A DNA stretch of 64,000 nucleotides from Streptomyces sp. NBC_01669 (GCF_026339735.1 NZ_JAPEQG010000001.1:3472001-3536000); one strand, 5' to 3'. Shown: positions 47,909-55,389, counted from the stretch's first letter. The notes: generated by a model from the sequence alone, not told the origin. Numbers and translations: made by a program.

Positions 47909-47981
47909 TACCGAGCACAGAGCTGCCCCCTGCACAGATGTCGTTCCGACGCGGGCCATCCCAGCACGGTACGTCCCTGCC

Positions 47982-48464
47982 TCAAGAAGGCAGCGAAGAA
48001 GGTGCACCGGAAGCCGCAGCGGCCCGCAGGCGGAGCAGGACAGTTCCGATGAGCTTGTCCTCGGGGCAGTAGCCCAACTGTTTGGAGTCCATCGAGCCCG
48101 GCTTCTCGCCCAGGAGGACGAGCATGCCCGGCGGCACATGGGTACCGGGGCATCGGCCGGCCCAGTGCGGTACGGGCTCCCCGGCGACGGCGACGATGCG
48201 TTTGACGTACCACGAGTCGGGCGTGGTGCCCGTGGGGTAGTGCCAGCCGTGCTCGGGGTGGGGTGCGACGACGACGGCCACCCGGCCCGTGGCGACACGG
48301 CGTCTTCCACGGAGCATGAGGATCCGGTCGCCGGGCATGAGGGTCGGCGACATGCTGTGTCCGCGGACGGTCACAGCCACCAGCCGCCCACGCGCCAGCA
48401 ACAGGGCTGCGGCGAGGACGAGGAGTCCTGCGAGGGCGAGGAGCACCGGGGCTGCGGGGGTCAC
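47982..48464 (-). CDS. Type I signal peptidase (S26) of the peptide island
   Basis: A 160-aa membrane-bound peptidase. One N-terminal helix (VLLALAGLLVLAAALLLARG) anchors it; the catalytic Ser37 is in GHSMSPTLMPGD and Lys88 in WYVKRIV, and the third box GSMDSKQLG is present. The start is GTG 48464, overlapping the exporter gene stop by 4 bp. Being the last gene of the Cys-rich peptide operon, it is the likely leader peptidase: the precursor has an AxA site right before its Cys-rich region and the exporter lacks its own protease domain. Cleavage of that substrate is inference. Confidence 0.88.
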   Translation of the reverse strand: MTPAAPVLLALAGLLVLAAALLLARGRLVAVTVRGHSMSPTLMPGDRILMLRGRRRVATGRVAVVVAPHPEHGWHYPTGTTPDSWYVKRIVAVAGEPVPHWAGRCPGTHVPPGMLVLLGEKPGSMDSKQLGYCPEDKLIGTVLLRLRAAAASGAPSSLPS

Positions 48465-50293
48465 CGGACGGTCTCCTCGTAGCCTTCGGCTTGCGTGGTG
48501 AAGAGCTCGGCATAGGTGCCGTGGGCGGTCATGAGCTGTTCGTGGGTGCCTGTCTCCTGCACGGTTCCGTCGGCGATGACGACGATGGCGTCTGCGGCGC
48601 GGACGGTGTTGAGGCGGTGGGAGACGAGAATGCTCGTCGCGCCCTGGCGCAGTGAGGTGAGCCGGTCGTGGACGTGGCGTTCGGCGACCGCGTCGAGGCC
48701 GGTGCTGGGTTCGTCGAGGATCATGAGATCCCGTTCGGAACGCATCAGGGCCCGGGCGAGCGCGAGGCGCTGCCACTGGCCGCCCGACAGCTGGACACCA
48801 GGGCTGGTGTCTGCGGTGTCGTCGGGGAAGAACATCCGGCTGAGCATGGTGTCGTACCCCTGTGGGAGGCGGGCGAGGGCGGTGTGGATGTCCGCGTCGG
48901 CGGCGGCGGCGTGGATGCGCCCATGGTCGTGGAGCGAGCCGAGGTCACCGAGACCGATGTTCTCCCCGGCGGTGAGGTCGTACTCCATCGGGTCCTGGAA
49001 GACAACGCTGACTCGCCGGCGCAGCTGGTCCGCAGGGAAGTCCTTGAGGTCGATGCCGTCCCAGTGGATGCTGCCCCGCTGCGGGTCGTAGAGGCGGCAC
49101 AGCAGTTTGACAAGGGTGCTCTTGCCGGCGCCGTTGAGACCGACGACGGCCAGGCTGGTGCCGTGCGGGATGGTCAGGCTGATTCCGCGGAGGATCCACG
49201 GTCCGTCGTCGGTGTAGCGGAACCAGACGTCCCGGAGTTCGACGCCGTGACTCAGGGGCGGTGGGGCGATCGGGGCGGCCGGGGCGGGGAGGTCGTCCCG
49301 GACCTCGGTGACATGCAGGTAGTGGCTGAACAGCAGGGCCGTCTGGTGGCTTTGGGCGATGCACCCCACCAGGCCGACGAGTGCCGTCTGCATGCCGGCG
49401 AGGGCGGCGACGAGGAGGGACACGTCACCGGCGGTGAGGGCGTGGGTGGCTGCCTGGTGCACGCCCCAGACGAGTGCGCCGGTGGAGACGCCGGCTCCGA
49501 GGACAGCGAGGGCCGTCTCGTGGGTGGCGAGGCGGCGGTCGAGGCGTTCCTCCTGCTGGTTGATGCTGTCGAGATCGGTACGCATGCGCTGCGCGAAGTA
49601 GCCGCCGAGGCCGTAGAGGCGGATCTCTTTCGCCGCTTGAGTGTCGGTGAGGAGCCCTCGGTAGAAGATCTGGCGGCGGGCGAGGTTGCTGGTGCGCCAG
49701 AACATGTCCGCGCGATGGCGGCTGTTGGCCAGGTGGGCGAAGAGGGCCGGAACGGCCGCGGCGACAAGGACGGCGGCCAGGGTGGGGCTGATGAGCAGAA
49801 GACTTCCCAGGAAGCCCGCCAGGGTGAGGACTCCCTGGGCGCCCTGGAGTGCCGCACCGACGAGTCGCTCGGCCCCCTGCGCGCTTTGGATGGCGAGTTG
49901 GACGCGGTCGTGGAAGGCGGGCTGTTCGAGCTTGGACAGCCCGCTGAGCCGGTTGACGGCCGTGAGCAGGTCGCTCTGGGCCCGGGTGGAGGTGGCGCGG
50001 CGGATGCGGCCGTCAGCGTAGGAGGAGATGGCTGAGGCGGCAGCGAGGAGAACGGTGAGCAGGCCGATGCCGGCCGCGGCCCAGTTGAGGTCCGAGGCGC
50101 GGAACTCATCCGCGGTGAGGCTGTCGACCACGTACTTGAGCAGCCAGGAGGCGGCCACGGGGGCTGTACCCGCGATGACGACGGTGGCGATGCGGACGGC
50201 GAGGGCCCCGGGGCAGGACCGCAGCGTGAGAGCGAGTACGGCGGTGAGACCCCGCAGGAATTCGGCCGTGCGGGAGGTGAACTGCCCGCTCAT
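48461..50293 (-). CDS. ABC exporter (fused membrane and ATPase domains)
   Basis: A 610-aa type IV ABC exporter. About 330 residues of six-helix membrane domain (for example WAAAGIGLLTVLLAAASAIS) are followed by an ATPase with Walker A VGLNGAGKST, signature LSGGQWQR and Walker B DLMILDEPSTGLD. No C39 double-Gly peptidase domain precedes the helices. The ATG overlaps the previous gene's stop by 4 bp, and its own stop overlaps the S26 peptidase start. In this operon it should move the Cys-rich peptide, before or after leader removal, across the membrane. Confidence 0.92.
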   Translation of the reverse strand: MSGQFTSRTAEFLRGLTAVLALTLRSCPGALAVRIATVVIAGTAPVAASWLLKYVVDSLTADEFRASDLNWAAAGIGLLTVLLAAASAISSYADGRIRRATSTRAQSDLLTAVNRLSGLSKLEQPAFHDRVQLAIQSAQGAERLVGAALQGAQGVLTLAGFLGSLLLISPTLAAVLVAAAVPALFAHLANSRHRADMFWRTSNLARRQIFYRGLLTDTQAAKEIRLYGLGGYFAQRMRTDLDSINQQEERLDRRLATHETALAVLGAGVSTGALVWGVHQAATHALTAGDVSLLVAALAGMQTALVGLVGCIAQSHQTALLFSHYLHVTEVRDDLPAPAAPIAPPPLSHGVELRDVWFRYTDDGPWILRGISLTIPHGTSLAVVGLNGAGKSTLVKLLCRLYDPQRGSIHWDGIDLKDFPADQLRRRVSVVFQDPMEYDLTAGENIGLGDLGSLHDHGRIHAAAADADIHTALARLPQGYDTMLSRMFFPDDTADTSPGVQLSGGQWQRLALARALMRSERDLMILDEPSTGLDAVAERHVHDRLTSLRQGATSILVSHRLNTVRAADAIVVIADGTVQETGTHEQLMTAHGTYAELFTTQAEGYEETVR

Positions 50294-50844
50294 GCGGTGA
50301 GGAGGTTGAGCGCGGGCAGGGAACCTTGGCCGATGCCTGTCTCGGTGATGGTCCCGTCGGCGTCGAGGAGGACGAAGGTGGGGTGGTGGCGTACGCCGAA
50401 GGCGCCGGCGACGGGACCGTTCGAGGGTTCGGTGGCGGTGAGTTCGGTGAGCGGGCCGACTGCTTCGAGCAGGGGGCCGGCTTCGGTGGGCTGTCCGTTG
50501 ATGACGACGACGAGATGCGCGCCCGACGGGGTGTTCGCCTCGGCCCACCGTTGGATCTCGGGGAGGCTTTCCCTGGTGGGCCCGCAGTCGGGGCGGAGGA
50601 AACAGATGAGGGCGGGGTGGCCGGCCAGCGTCGATTCGCCGACCTCGCCTCGGGGGGTGTGCAAGGTGAAAGCGGGGATGTGGTCACCTTCGTGTACGGC
50701 AAGGGCCGGAGGGCCCGAGGCCGCGGCGGCCGGGGCGGGGGCGGCCATCGCGGCGCGCCAGCGTTTGGTGACCGCGAAGGTGAGGAGGGCGTTGACGAGG
50801 GTGACCGCGGCGAGAAGGGCGAGGCCGGTGATGGCGTAGCTCAC
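50290..50844 (-). CDS. Membrane-anchored thioredoxin-fold protein, CxxT active site
   Basis: A 184-aa protein with one N-terminal helix (YAITGLALLAAVTLVNALLT) and a TlpA/redoxin-like domain outside the cell. The motif is RPDCGPT: Cys87 is kept, but the position of the second Cys is Thr90. It therefore cannot form the normal CxxC disulfide; it may act as a mixed-disulfide partner, isomerase-like protein or chaperone. It ends by overlapping the exporter gene by 4 bp and follows the MauE-like gene. Confidence 0.85.
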   Translation of the reverse strand: MSYAITGLALLAAVTLVNALLTFAVTKRWRAAMAAPAPAAAASGPPALAVHEGDHIPAFTLHTPRGEVGESTLAGHPALICFLRPDCGPTRESLPEIQRWAEANTPSGAHLVVVINGQPTEAGPLLEAVGPLTELTATEPSNGPVAGAFGVRHHPTFVLLDADGTITETGIGQGSLPALNLLTA

Positions 50845-50859
50845 TCTGTGATCGTCCTT

Positions 50860-51393
50860 TCAGCGTCGGCCGGTGCGGGCGGAGAAGAAGAAGGCGAGGT
50901 CGTCGGTGAAGACGGCGAACGCGGTGAGATAGCCGGCGATGGCAACGGCGAGCGCGAGTGCAGGGGCGCTGACGGGAGTGGTGGTGCCGTGGGTGAGGGC
51001 GATGGTGCCACCGAGGAGGGCGAGCACAGTGAGTGCGGCGTTGCGGGCGACATGCCAGGGGCCCATGGGCACAGTGGTCCTGCTGCCGAAGCAGGGGCAG
51101 CCGGCGGAGCTGCGGCGCCGCATGGCGGTGACGGCGACGGCGCTGAATGCCGCGCACAGGGCGGCGGCGACGGCCAGGCCCGCGGTGAGCGTCCGAGGCA
51201 GGGCGAGGAGCACGGCGGCGAGGAGCTCGGCCGCGGGCACCAGGACGGCGAGAGCCGGCCGGGCGGCTGCCGGTAGGTAGGTGAGGTCGCCCAGTGCCGT
51301 GGCGAATCGGCGACGGTCGCGCAGCTTGGCGAGGCCGGCCACGGCCAGCACGCAGATCAGGGTCAGGCGGCAGACGAGCAGCAGGTCGGACAA
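50860..51393 (-). CDS. MauE/DoxX-like membrane protein
   Basis: A 177-aa four-helix membrane protein with the MauE hallmark GCPCFGS (Cys99 and Cys101). MauE proteins support disulfide formation in secreted partners, in the same broad sense as DsbB/VKOR-like proteins. A TTG start at 51393 is preferred because GGAG lies 6-7 nt upstream; the alternative GTG at 51432 would lie inside the terminator hairpin after the peptide gene. It sits between the peptide gene and the second thioredoxin-like gene, fitting an oxidative-folding role. Confidence 0.85.
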   Translation of the reverse strand: MSDLLLVCRLTLICVLAVAGLAKLRDRRRFATALGDLTYLPAAARPALAVLVPAAELLAAVLLALPRTLTAGLAVAAALCAAFSAVAVTAMRRRSSAGCPCFGSRTTVPMGPWHVARNAALTVLALLGGTIALTHGTTTPVSAPALALAVAIAGYLTAFAVFTDDLAFFFSARTGRR

Positions 51394-51429
51394 GGGTGAC
51401 TCCGAAAGAATGGGTCCTGGGCCGGCGGA

Positions 51430-51461
51430 CACGGGGCGGGCCGCGCGCGGCCCGCCCCGTG
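51430..51461 (-). terminator. Hairpin directly after the Cys-rich peptide gene
   Basis: A 32-nt perfect palindrome of almost only G and C starts 5 nt beyond the stop codon. It has no U-run. Partial termination or 3'-end protection here would give more peptide mRNA than downstream mRNA. Confidence 0.75.
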
Positions 51462-51466
51462 GTTGT

Positions 51467-51646
51467 TCAGCAGTAGCTCCAGCTGCCGCAGCTGACCCCG
51501 CACGCGCCCGTGTAGCAACAGCGGCGGCACCGCTGGGCGCTGGTGCTCCACTCGGTCCAGCAGTCCGGCGCGCAGCCTGCCTCGGCCTCGGCCTTGGGCA
51601 GAATCCGCTCGATCAGGCGACTCGCACCGGCCTTGAGTGTGCGCAT
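51467..51646 (-). CDS. Eight-cysteine peptide precursor
   Basis: A 59-aa peptide. Residues 1-23 form an amphipathic, basic leader (MRTLKAGASRLIERILPKAE) that ends in AEA, an AxA signal-peptidase-type site. Residues 24-59 form a compact core with Cys at 25, 29, 40, 43, 44, 49, 53 and 59 plus three Trp and two Tyr, ending in Cys. GAGGAG lies 4-5 nt before the ATG, a strong ribosome site. Two thioredoxin-fold genes, a MauE-like gene, an exporter and an S26 peptidase share its operon. Four disulfides are plausible; thioether or other modification has no enzyme here. A peptide bacteriocin or signal is my inference. I do not recognise the family. Confidence 0.82.
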   Translation of the reverse strand: MRTLKAGASRLIERILPKAEAEAGCAPDCWTEWSTSAQRCRRCCYTGACGVSCGSWSYC

Positions 51647-51687
51647 GATTCTCCTCTTCCTGTGTGGATGGGATGTGCGTACTCCGC

Positions 51688-51714
51688 GGTGCGACCGCGG
51701 TCCGCGGTCGCACC
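51688..51714 (-). promoter_or_regulatory. Hairpin between the thioredoxin gene and the peptide gene
   Basis: A 13-bp perfect inverted repeat (51688-51700 with 51702-51714) lies right after the thioredoxin-like gene stop and 41 nt before the peptide ATG. It could be an attenuator, or a stabiliser of a processed peptide mRNA. Confidence 0.6.
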
Positions 51715-51719
51715 GGGGT

Positions 51720-52253
51720 TCAGGAGGCCGCCGGTACCGGTTCGCGGCCGGCGGCGGAGGGAGCGGCGACAACGCCGTCCTGGTAGCTGAGGATCGTGGG
51801 GAAGGCGGGGACGCGCAGAGCGCGGAACAGTGGTGATGCCTCGGGCCCCGGTACCACCTCGTCCGCCGGCCCGACGAGTTGGGCGGTCAGGCTGCTCTCG
51901 CCGGCTTCGGCGCCGATCACCAGGGCCAGGACCCGGCCGCCTGCCGACCGGGTCCGGCCGGCCCGTTCGGCGAAGTCGGGGAGGCTGTCGGTGCAGGACG
52001 GGCAGTCGTGGGAGAAGACGCCCAGCAGCAGCTCCCCGGAGCGGAAGTCGTCCTGGGTCAGGGTCCGGCCGCTGAGCGCGGTGGCGGTGAAGTCCGGGAG
52101 TCCGTCTCCGGGTTGTGGCCTCTGATCTGCGAAGTCGTCGCGTCTGCGTACGACTTCGAGCTCCTGCCAGCGACGCATGATGACCATGAGCAGGACGAGG
52201 TTGAGCAGGGCGACGGCTCCGACGAGCACCAGACCCGCAATGACGTAAGGCAA
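51720..52253 (-). CDS. TlpA/MauD-like thioredoxin, intact CxxC
   Basis: A 177-aa membrane-anchored thioredoxin-fold protein. Helix 1 is YVIAGLVLVGAVALLNLVLL; the active site is SHDCPSC (Cys84, Cys87), and a cis-Pro loop region (RVPAFPTILSYQDG) follows. The TTG start at 52253 has AGGGGG 7 nt upstream. It is the first gene of the minus-strand operon whose second gene is the Cys-rich peptide, so it probably reduces or oxidises that peptide or MauE outside the membrane. Confidence 0.85.
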   Translation of the reverse strand: MPYVIAGLVLVGAVALLNLVLLMVIMRRWQELEVVRRRDDFADQRPQPGDGLPDFTATALSGRTLTQDDFRSGELLLGVFSHDCPSCTDSLPDFAERAGRTRSAGGRVLALVIGAEAGESSLTAQLVGPADEVVPGPEASPLFRALRVPAFPTILSYQDGVVAAPSAAGREPVPAAS

Positions 52254-52314
52254 GTTGCGACCCCCTGGCCGGTTGCACGGGGGAGCAGTGTGATAGATGA
52301 GGCCTGTCGGAAGG

Positions 52315-52332
52315 ATGCCAAGACCTTGCCAG
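52315..52332 (-). promoter_or_regulatory. SARP-type heptamer repeats
   Basis: On the minus strand CTGGCAA and TTGGCAT occur with an 11-nt start-to-start spacing, the arrangement that SARP activators bind just upstream of a -10 region. The A+T-richer CATCTATCAC (about 52290-52300) follows at a suitable distance toward the thioredoxin-peptide operon. Confidence 0.6.
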
Positions 52333-52350
52333 GAACATGACGAGCTGAGC

Positions 52351-53160
52351 ATGATGGCCGCCATGCTTGCCACGGGGTCGCATTTTCGAGTGCTCGGCAG
52401 AGTTGAGTGGTCCGTCGACGGACGCCCCAGAGCCATCGGTCGCCGCCGCGAGCGTCTGCTGCTGGGTTTACTCCTGCTGGAGATGGGCCGGTCGCTCCCG
52501 ATGGACCGGCTGATCGATCTGCTGTCGGACGAGGACGAACGACCGCCGTCCCGGACCGATCTGTATGTGCATGTCTGCCGGCTGCGGGCGAGCCTTCGCC
52601 AGGGCGGGTGCGACGGGTCGGTGCGGCTGGTGCGGAGCGGTTCGACGTACGCCCTGACCGGCGATCCGCAGCTGGTGGATCTGCACCGCTTCACTCAGCT
52701 GGTCAACCGGGCTCAGCGGGGCACCGAGCCGCAGGAGGTTTCACGGCTCGCCTCGTCCGCCCTGGCCGAGTGGCGGGGGGCGGTGCTGGAGGACGTCGCA
52801 TCCGAGCGGACACGCCGAGGTGTCGGCACCGCTTTCGACGAACTGCTGATCTCGGCACAACTGCTGCGTGTCGCGGCGGAGTTCAAGCTGCGTAACTACT
52901 GGTCGCTTGCCGCGGAGCTCGCGCGGCTCACCGAGGACCATCCGGAACACGAGATGTTCTTGGCCTTCCGTGCGGCCACGCTCTACGAGTGCGGCCGTCG
53001 CGCGGATGCGCTGCGAGTGCTGTCCTCGGCGCGAGCACGAATGACCGCGCGGCTGGGGTTGGATCTGAGCCGCGAGCTGCAGGATCTGCGCGAGGCGATC
53101 CTGCGGGGCAATCCCATGGACCGCCGCATCTTCCGCTGTGGCGCCCTGGGCGCCGTGTGA
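52351..53160 (+). CDS. SARP-family activator
   Basis: A 269-aa regulator of the Streptomyces antibiotic regulatory protein type: an OmpR-like winged helix (FRVLGRVEWSVDGRPRAIGR to VRSGSTYALTG) and a bacterial transcriptional activation domain of helical repeats (LVDLHRFTQLVNRAQRG to LGLDLSRELQDLREAIL). SARPs activate secondary-metabolite operons. It diverges from the Cys-rich peptide operon across only about 97 nt, where fitting heptamer repeats exist, so it is the likely pathway-specific activator. The start is the first Met of the MMAAM cluster; the ribosome site is modest. Confidence 0.88.
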   Translation: MMAAMLATGSHFRVLGRVEWSVDGRPRAIGRRRERLLLGLLLLEMGRSLPMDRLIDLLSDEDERPPSRTDLYVHVCRLRASLRQGGCDGSVRLVRSGSTYALTGDPQLVDLHRFTQLVNRAQRGTEPQEVSRLASSALAEWRGAVLEDVASERTRRGVGTAFDELLISAQLLRVAAEFKLRNYWSLAAELARLTEDHPEHEMFLAFRAATLYECGRRADALRVLSSARARMTARLGLDLSRELQDLREAILRGNPMDRRIFRCGALGAV

Positions 53161-53182
53161 TGCACCGCAGCATCCCCACCAA

Positions 53183-53361
53183 CCCAGCACGGTAGTGGTG
53201 AGCAGGGGTGATGACGGGTGACGAGGAATCAGATTTCCCAGCACCATCCCAGTACGGGGAAAAACCAGGGCCCGACTCCGAAGAGTCGGCCCCCTCTTGA
53301 CCTGCGCGTTTACCAGATCGGCGATGTGGTGCCATGTCACCCGCTACACATTGAAGCGGAA
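53183..53361. repeat. Long repeat copy B with ychF 3' end
   Basis: About 179 nt nearly identical to 55821-56000: CCCAGCAC motifs (53183, 53237, 53246), a terminator hairpin (53268-53293) and, at 53344-53361 on the minus strand, FRFNV plus stop. Similarity stops exactly after these codons. It marks the right end of the first island and the junction with the second. Confidence 0.85.
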
Positions 53362-53462
53362 TGTCTGCCCAGCGATCCTGACCTGCGGCGGAGCCCCATC
53401 CAGGGCTCTGACCAAGGGTTTCTCCGTTGGCATGCGTTGGCCTCCGACGGCCGAGAGCGGCA

Positions 53463-54449
53463 TTACTGAGTCATGATCCAATGAGGGTGGGACGCGTCTT
53501 CGACGCAGACGAAAACGTACATCTTCCCCCAACGCGAAACTGAAATATCGGTCGGGATGTTCGCCCCCCTGATCCCGGCACTTCGCTGATCCTCAACCGG
53601 CACCCAGCTGCGATTCCCGCCGTCCCATTCATGGGTGGCGACAGTGAGCAACAGCCGCATCGACCGGCCGCAGTGCGCGGGCACCTCCCCCGGCCCGGTC
53701 ACGTTCCACGCGACGAACCCGCCGATCTTCCAGCCTGGCGCCACGGAAAGATCCGACTGGTAATCCGGGGCATCCTCGTCATCCCAGTTCGTCCATCGAT
53801 CGACCTTCGCCTGCAGATCCGCCGGCAGCAGCTCGACGTACTGATGCTCGCGCACGGTCTCCGGATGCACGACACACGGCGACGGCACATAGCCCTCACG
53901 GCCGACCACCGGAAACTCCGGCAGCACCGCCAAAGGCTTGCTCACATCAGCCGTAGACCGCCAGACCAGCCGCAGATGGACCTGATGACCGTCGTGCCGT
54001 TCGAAGGGACACCACAGCACCTGCAGCAGATCGCACCCGGAGGGCGCTTCCAGACCCGGAATGCCACGAGCGTAGAACTGCCCCACCGCGAGCAGCGGAA
54101 TCGGATCCTCAGGCCGGACGTCGGGCGCGTACCGCCCCCGCTTCTCCAACGCCTCCCAGCGTTCGCGTTCTTCGTCATCGGGATCCGTTCCACGTCGACG
54201 GAAGTCATCACGCATGCGCCGCGCTTCGCGTACATGGGCCAGCAGCTCTCCGCGGTCCTTGCGATGCACCTCAGCACACACGGGCCAAGGCTCATCCTCC
54301 GGCCACAGCAACGGCCCGCCGACCGAGCTGTCATGGATGGAAGGGTTCCCCCGCCTCGGGTGAAGACGAGTGGTCGTCAAGGCGTGCCCACTCAACTCCG
54401 GAAAGACGGCCTCCACGTCCACCGGCCGGGCAGGCGTCGTACGAGTCAT
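53463..54449 (-). CDS. DUF1963-family protein
   Basis: A 328-aa soluble protein of the YwqG/DUF1963 type: an N-terminal SSVGGPLLWPEDEPWPVC motif, a central LAVGQFYARGIPGLEAPSGC ... LLQVLWCPFERH and a C-terminal GWKIGGFVAWNVTGPG ... MRLLLTVATHEWDGG. The biochemical function is unknown; members often sit in mobile or toxin-immunity contexts. The ATG at 54449 has GGGGAG upstream and overlaps the preceding gene by 4 bp; the longer frame upstream is a shadow. Confidence 0.8.
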   Translation of the reverse strand: MTRTTPARPVDVEAVFPELSGHALTTTRLHPRRGNPSIHDSSVGGPLLWPEDEPWPVCAEVHRKDRGELLAHVREARRMRDDFRRRGTDPDDEERERWEALEKRGRYAPDVRPEDPIPLLAVGQFYARGIPGLEAPSGCDLLQVLWCPFERHDGHQVHLRLVWRSTADVSKPLAVLPEFPVVGREGYVPSPCVVHPETVREHQYVELLPADLQAKVDRWTNWDDEDAPDYQSDLSVAPGWKIGGFVAWNVTGPGEVPAHCGRSMRLLLTVATHEWDGGNRSWVPVEDQRSAGIRGANIPTDISVSRWGKMYVFVCVEDASHPHWIMTQ

Positions 54450-54760
54450 CTCACATTCTCCCCATCCTCTGGAGGGTGCGCCTCCAGGATCGACGCCGTC
54501 CCGCCGGCCACCGCAGTCTCGTACAGCGTGATCCGGTCGCCAGGGACGAGGTGCCTCCACCGCGCGGGTGTCAGGGGCAGGAGGCGCACTGGAGCCCGAG
54601 CGCCGGGCGCAAGGTCGGGAGCGAACTCGACCCACACGCGGGCGATGTCCAGGTCGGACGCCCCGTCCTCCCTCCGGTGGCCGATGTCCCACATCGGCCG
54701 CAGCACCCCAGCTCCGGGGATCGGAGTACGCCGGAACGTCTCACCGGCCGGGAGGAGCAC
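54446..54760 (-). CDS. Small beta-barrel-like hypothetical protein
   Basis: A 104-aa protein: LRPMWDIGHRREDGASDLDI, WVEFAPDLAPGARAPVRLLP and RWRHLVPGDRITLYETAVAG. The pattern suggests a small EF-Tu-domain-2-like barrel. It overlaps the DUF1963 gene by 4 bp, so the two are coupled, probably as partners. The start is GTG with a poor ribosome site, next to a degraded gene fragment, so the original 5' end may have been altered by the rearrangement. Function unknown. Confidence 0.65.
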   Translation of the reverse strand: MLLPAGETFRRTPIPGAGVLRPMWDIGHRREDGASDLDIARVWVEFAPDLAPGARAPVRLLPLTPARWRHLVPGDRITLYETAVAGGTASILEAHPPEDGENVR

Positions 54761-54770
54761 GAGACCAGCC

Positions 54771-54925
54771 GGTCGGCGAGGCCGCCGACAGGCGCGAAGC
54801 CGTCGAACTCGCCCGCGCCCAACAGCCTGGCATCGTCCTCATGGACATCCGCAGCGCGGCACGGACGGCATGGCCGGCACCCAGGCCATCTGCGAGGACC
54901 CCGACCTGGCCGGCACCCGCGTCGG
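54771..54925 (+). pseudogene. Remnant of a response-regulator receiver domain
   Basis: One frame reads VGEAADRREAVELARAQQPG and IVLMDIR, the middle of a NarL/LuxR-type receiver domain around the phosphoryl-Asp; the continuation GTDGMAGTQAICEDPDLAG is in another frame. Start, C-terminal half and helix-turn-helix are missing. It is a frameshifted fragment of about 50 codons left by rearrangement in this island. Confidence 0.65.
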
Positions 54926-54975
54926 CCGCGCTGGATCCGGCCCGATCCGCCCGCGCCGCCCTCGACCGCGGGAAA

Positions 54976-55389
54976 TCACACCGCCACGAGCCGGACGCGA
55001 TCGCCGCAGAGCTTCGTCATGTCGTCGATATCGGAGGTCAACATGACCACGGGGCGGTGCTGTCGCAGCGCGGCCTCGGCGACCGCCGCATCGATCGCGT
55101 ACTTGTGCCCGTGCAAGCCGGCATCCATCAGCAGCTTCGAGGCCGCCCTCGCCTCCTCGTCGCCCACCGGGACTACGCGCAGTCCGGAGAGCACCCAGTT
55201 CAGGCGAGACTTGTTCGTACGGGCGTGGACGGCCTCGATGATGGTGAGCGCACTGATCACGACCTCCATACCGCGCGAGCGCGCCTCAGCAACAAGAGCC
55301 ACCACCTGCTCGTCGTCGGCGAGCAGCTTCGAGAGCCCCTCGCTGTCGAGGACCAGCGTCCCCTCGTGACTCAGCTTGCGGCGGGCCAC
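54976..55389 (-). CDS. PIN-domain toxin-like ribonuclease (VapC type)
   Basis: A 137-aa PIN-fold protein. Acidic residues expected for the metal site are visible in LVLDSEGLSK, in ISALTIIEAVHAR, in HKYAIDAAVAEAAL and in LTSDIDDM. PIN toxins cleave RNA. The GTG start has GAGGAGG upstream and lies inside the end of the antitoxin gene (19-bp overlap), the usual coupling of such pairs. It probably stabilises the island; target RNA unknown. Confidence 0.85.
   Translation of the reverse strand: MARRKLSHEGTLVLDSEGLSKLLADDEQVVALVAEARSRGMEVVISALTIIEAVHARTNKSRLNWVLSGLRVVPVGDEEARAASKLLMDAGLHGHKYAIDAAVAEAALRQHRPVVMLTSDIDDMTKLCGDRVRLVAV

Noticed and set aside
51467..51646. Lanthipeptide or thiopeptide precursor
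   Set aside because: The core has Cys and some Ser/Thr, but no LanB/C/M/KC/L, YcaO or radical-SAM gene is present nearby; disulfide-handling genes fit better.
53631..55046. A 471-aa plus-strand frame across the second island
   Set aside because: It is antisense to the DUF1963 gene; only a short stretch near its end is meaningful, as part of the response-regulator remnant.
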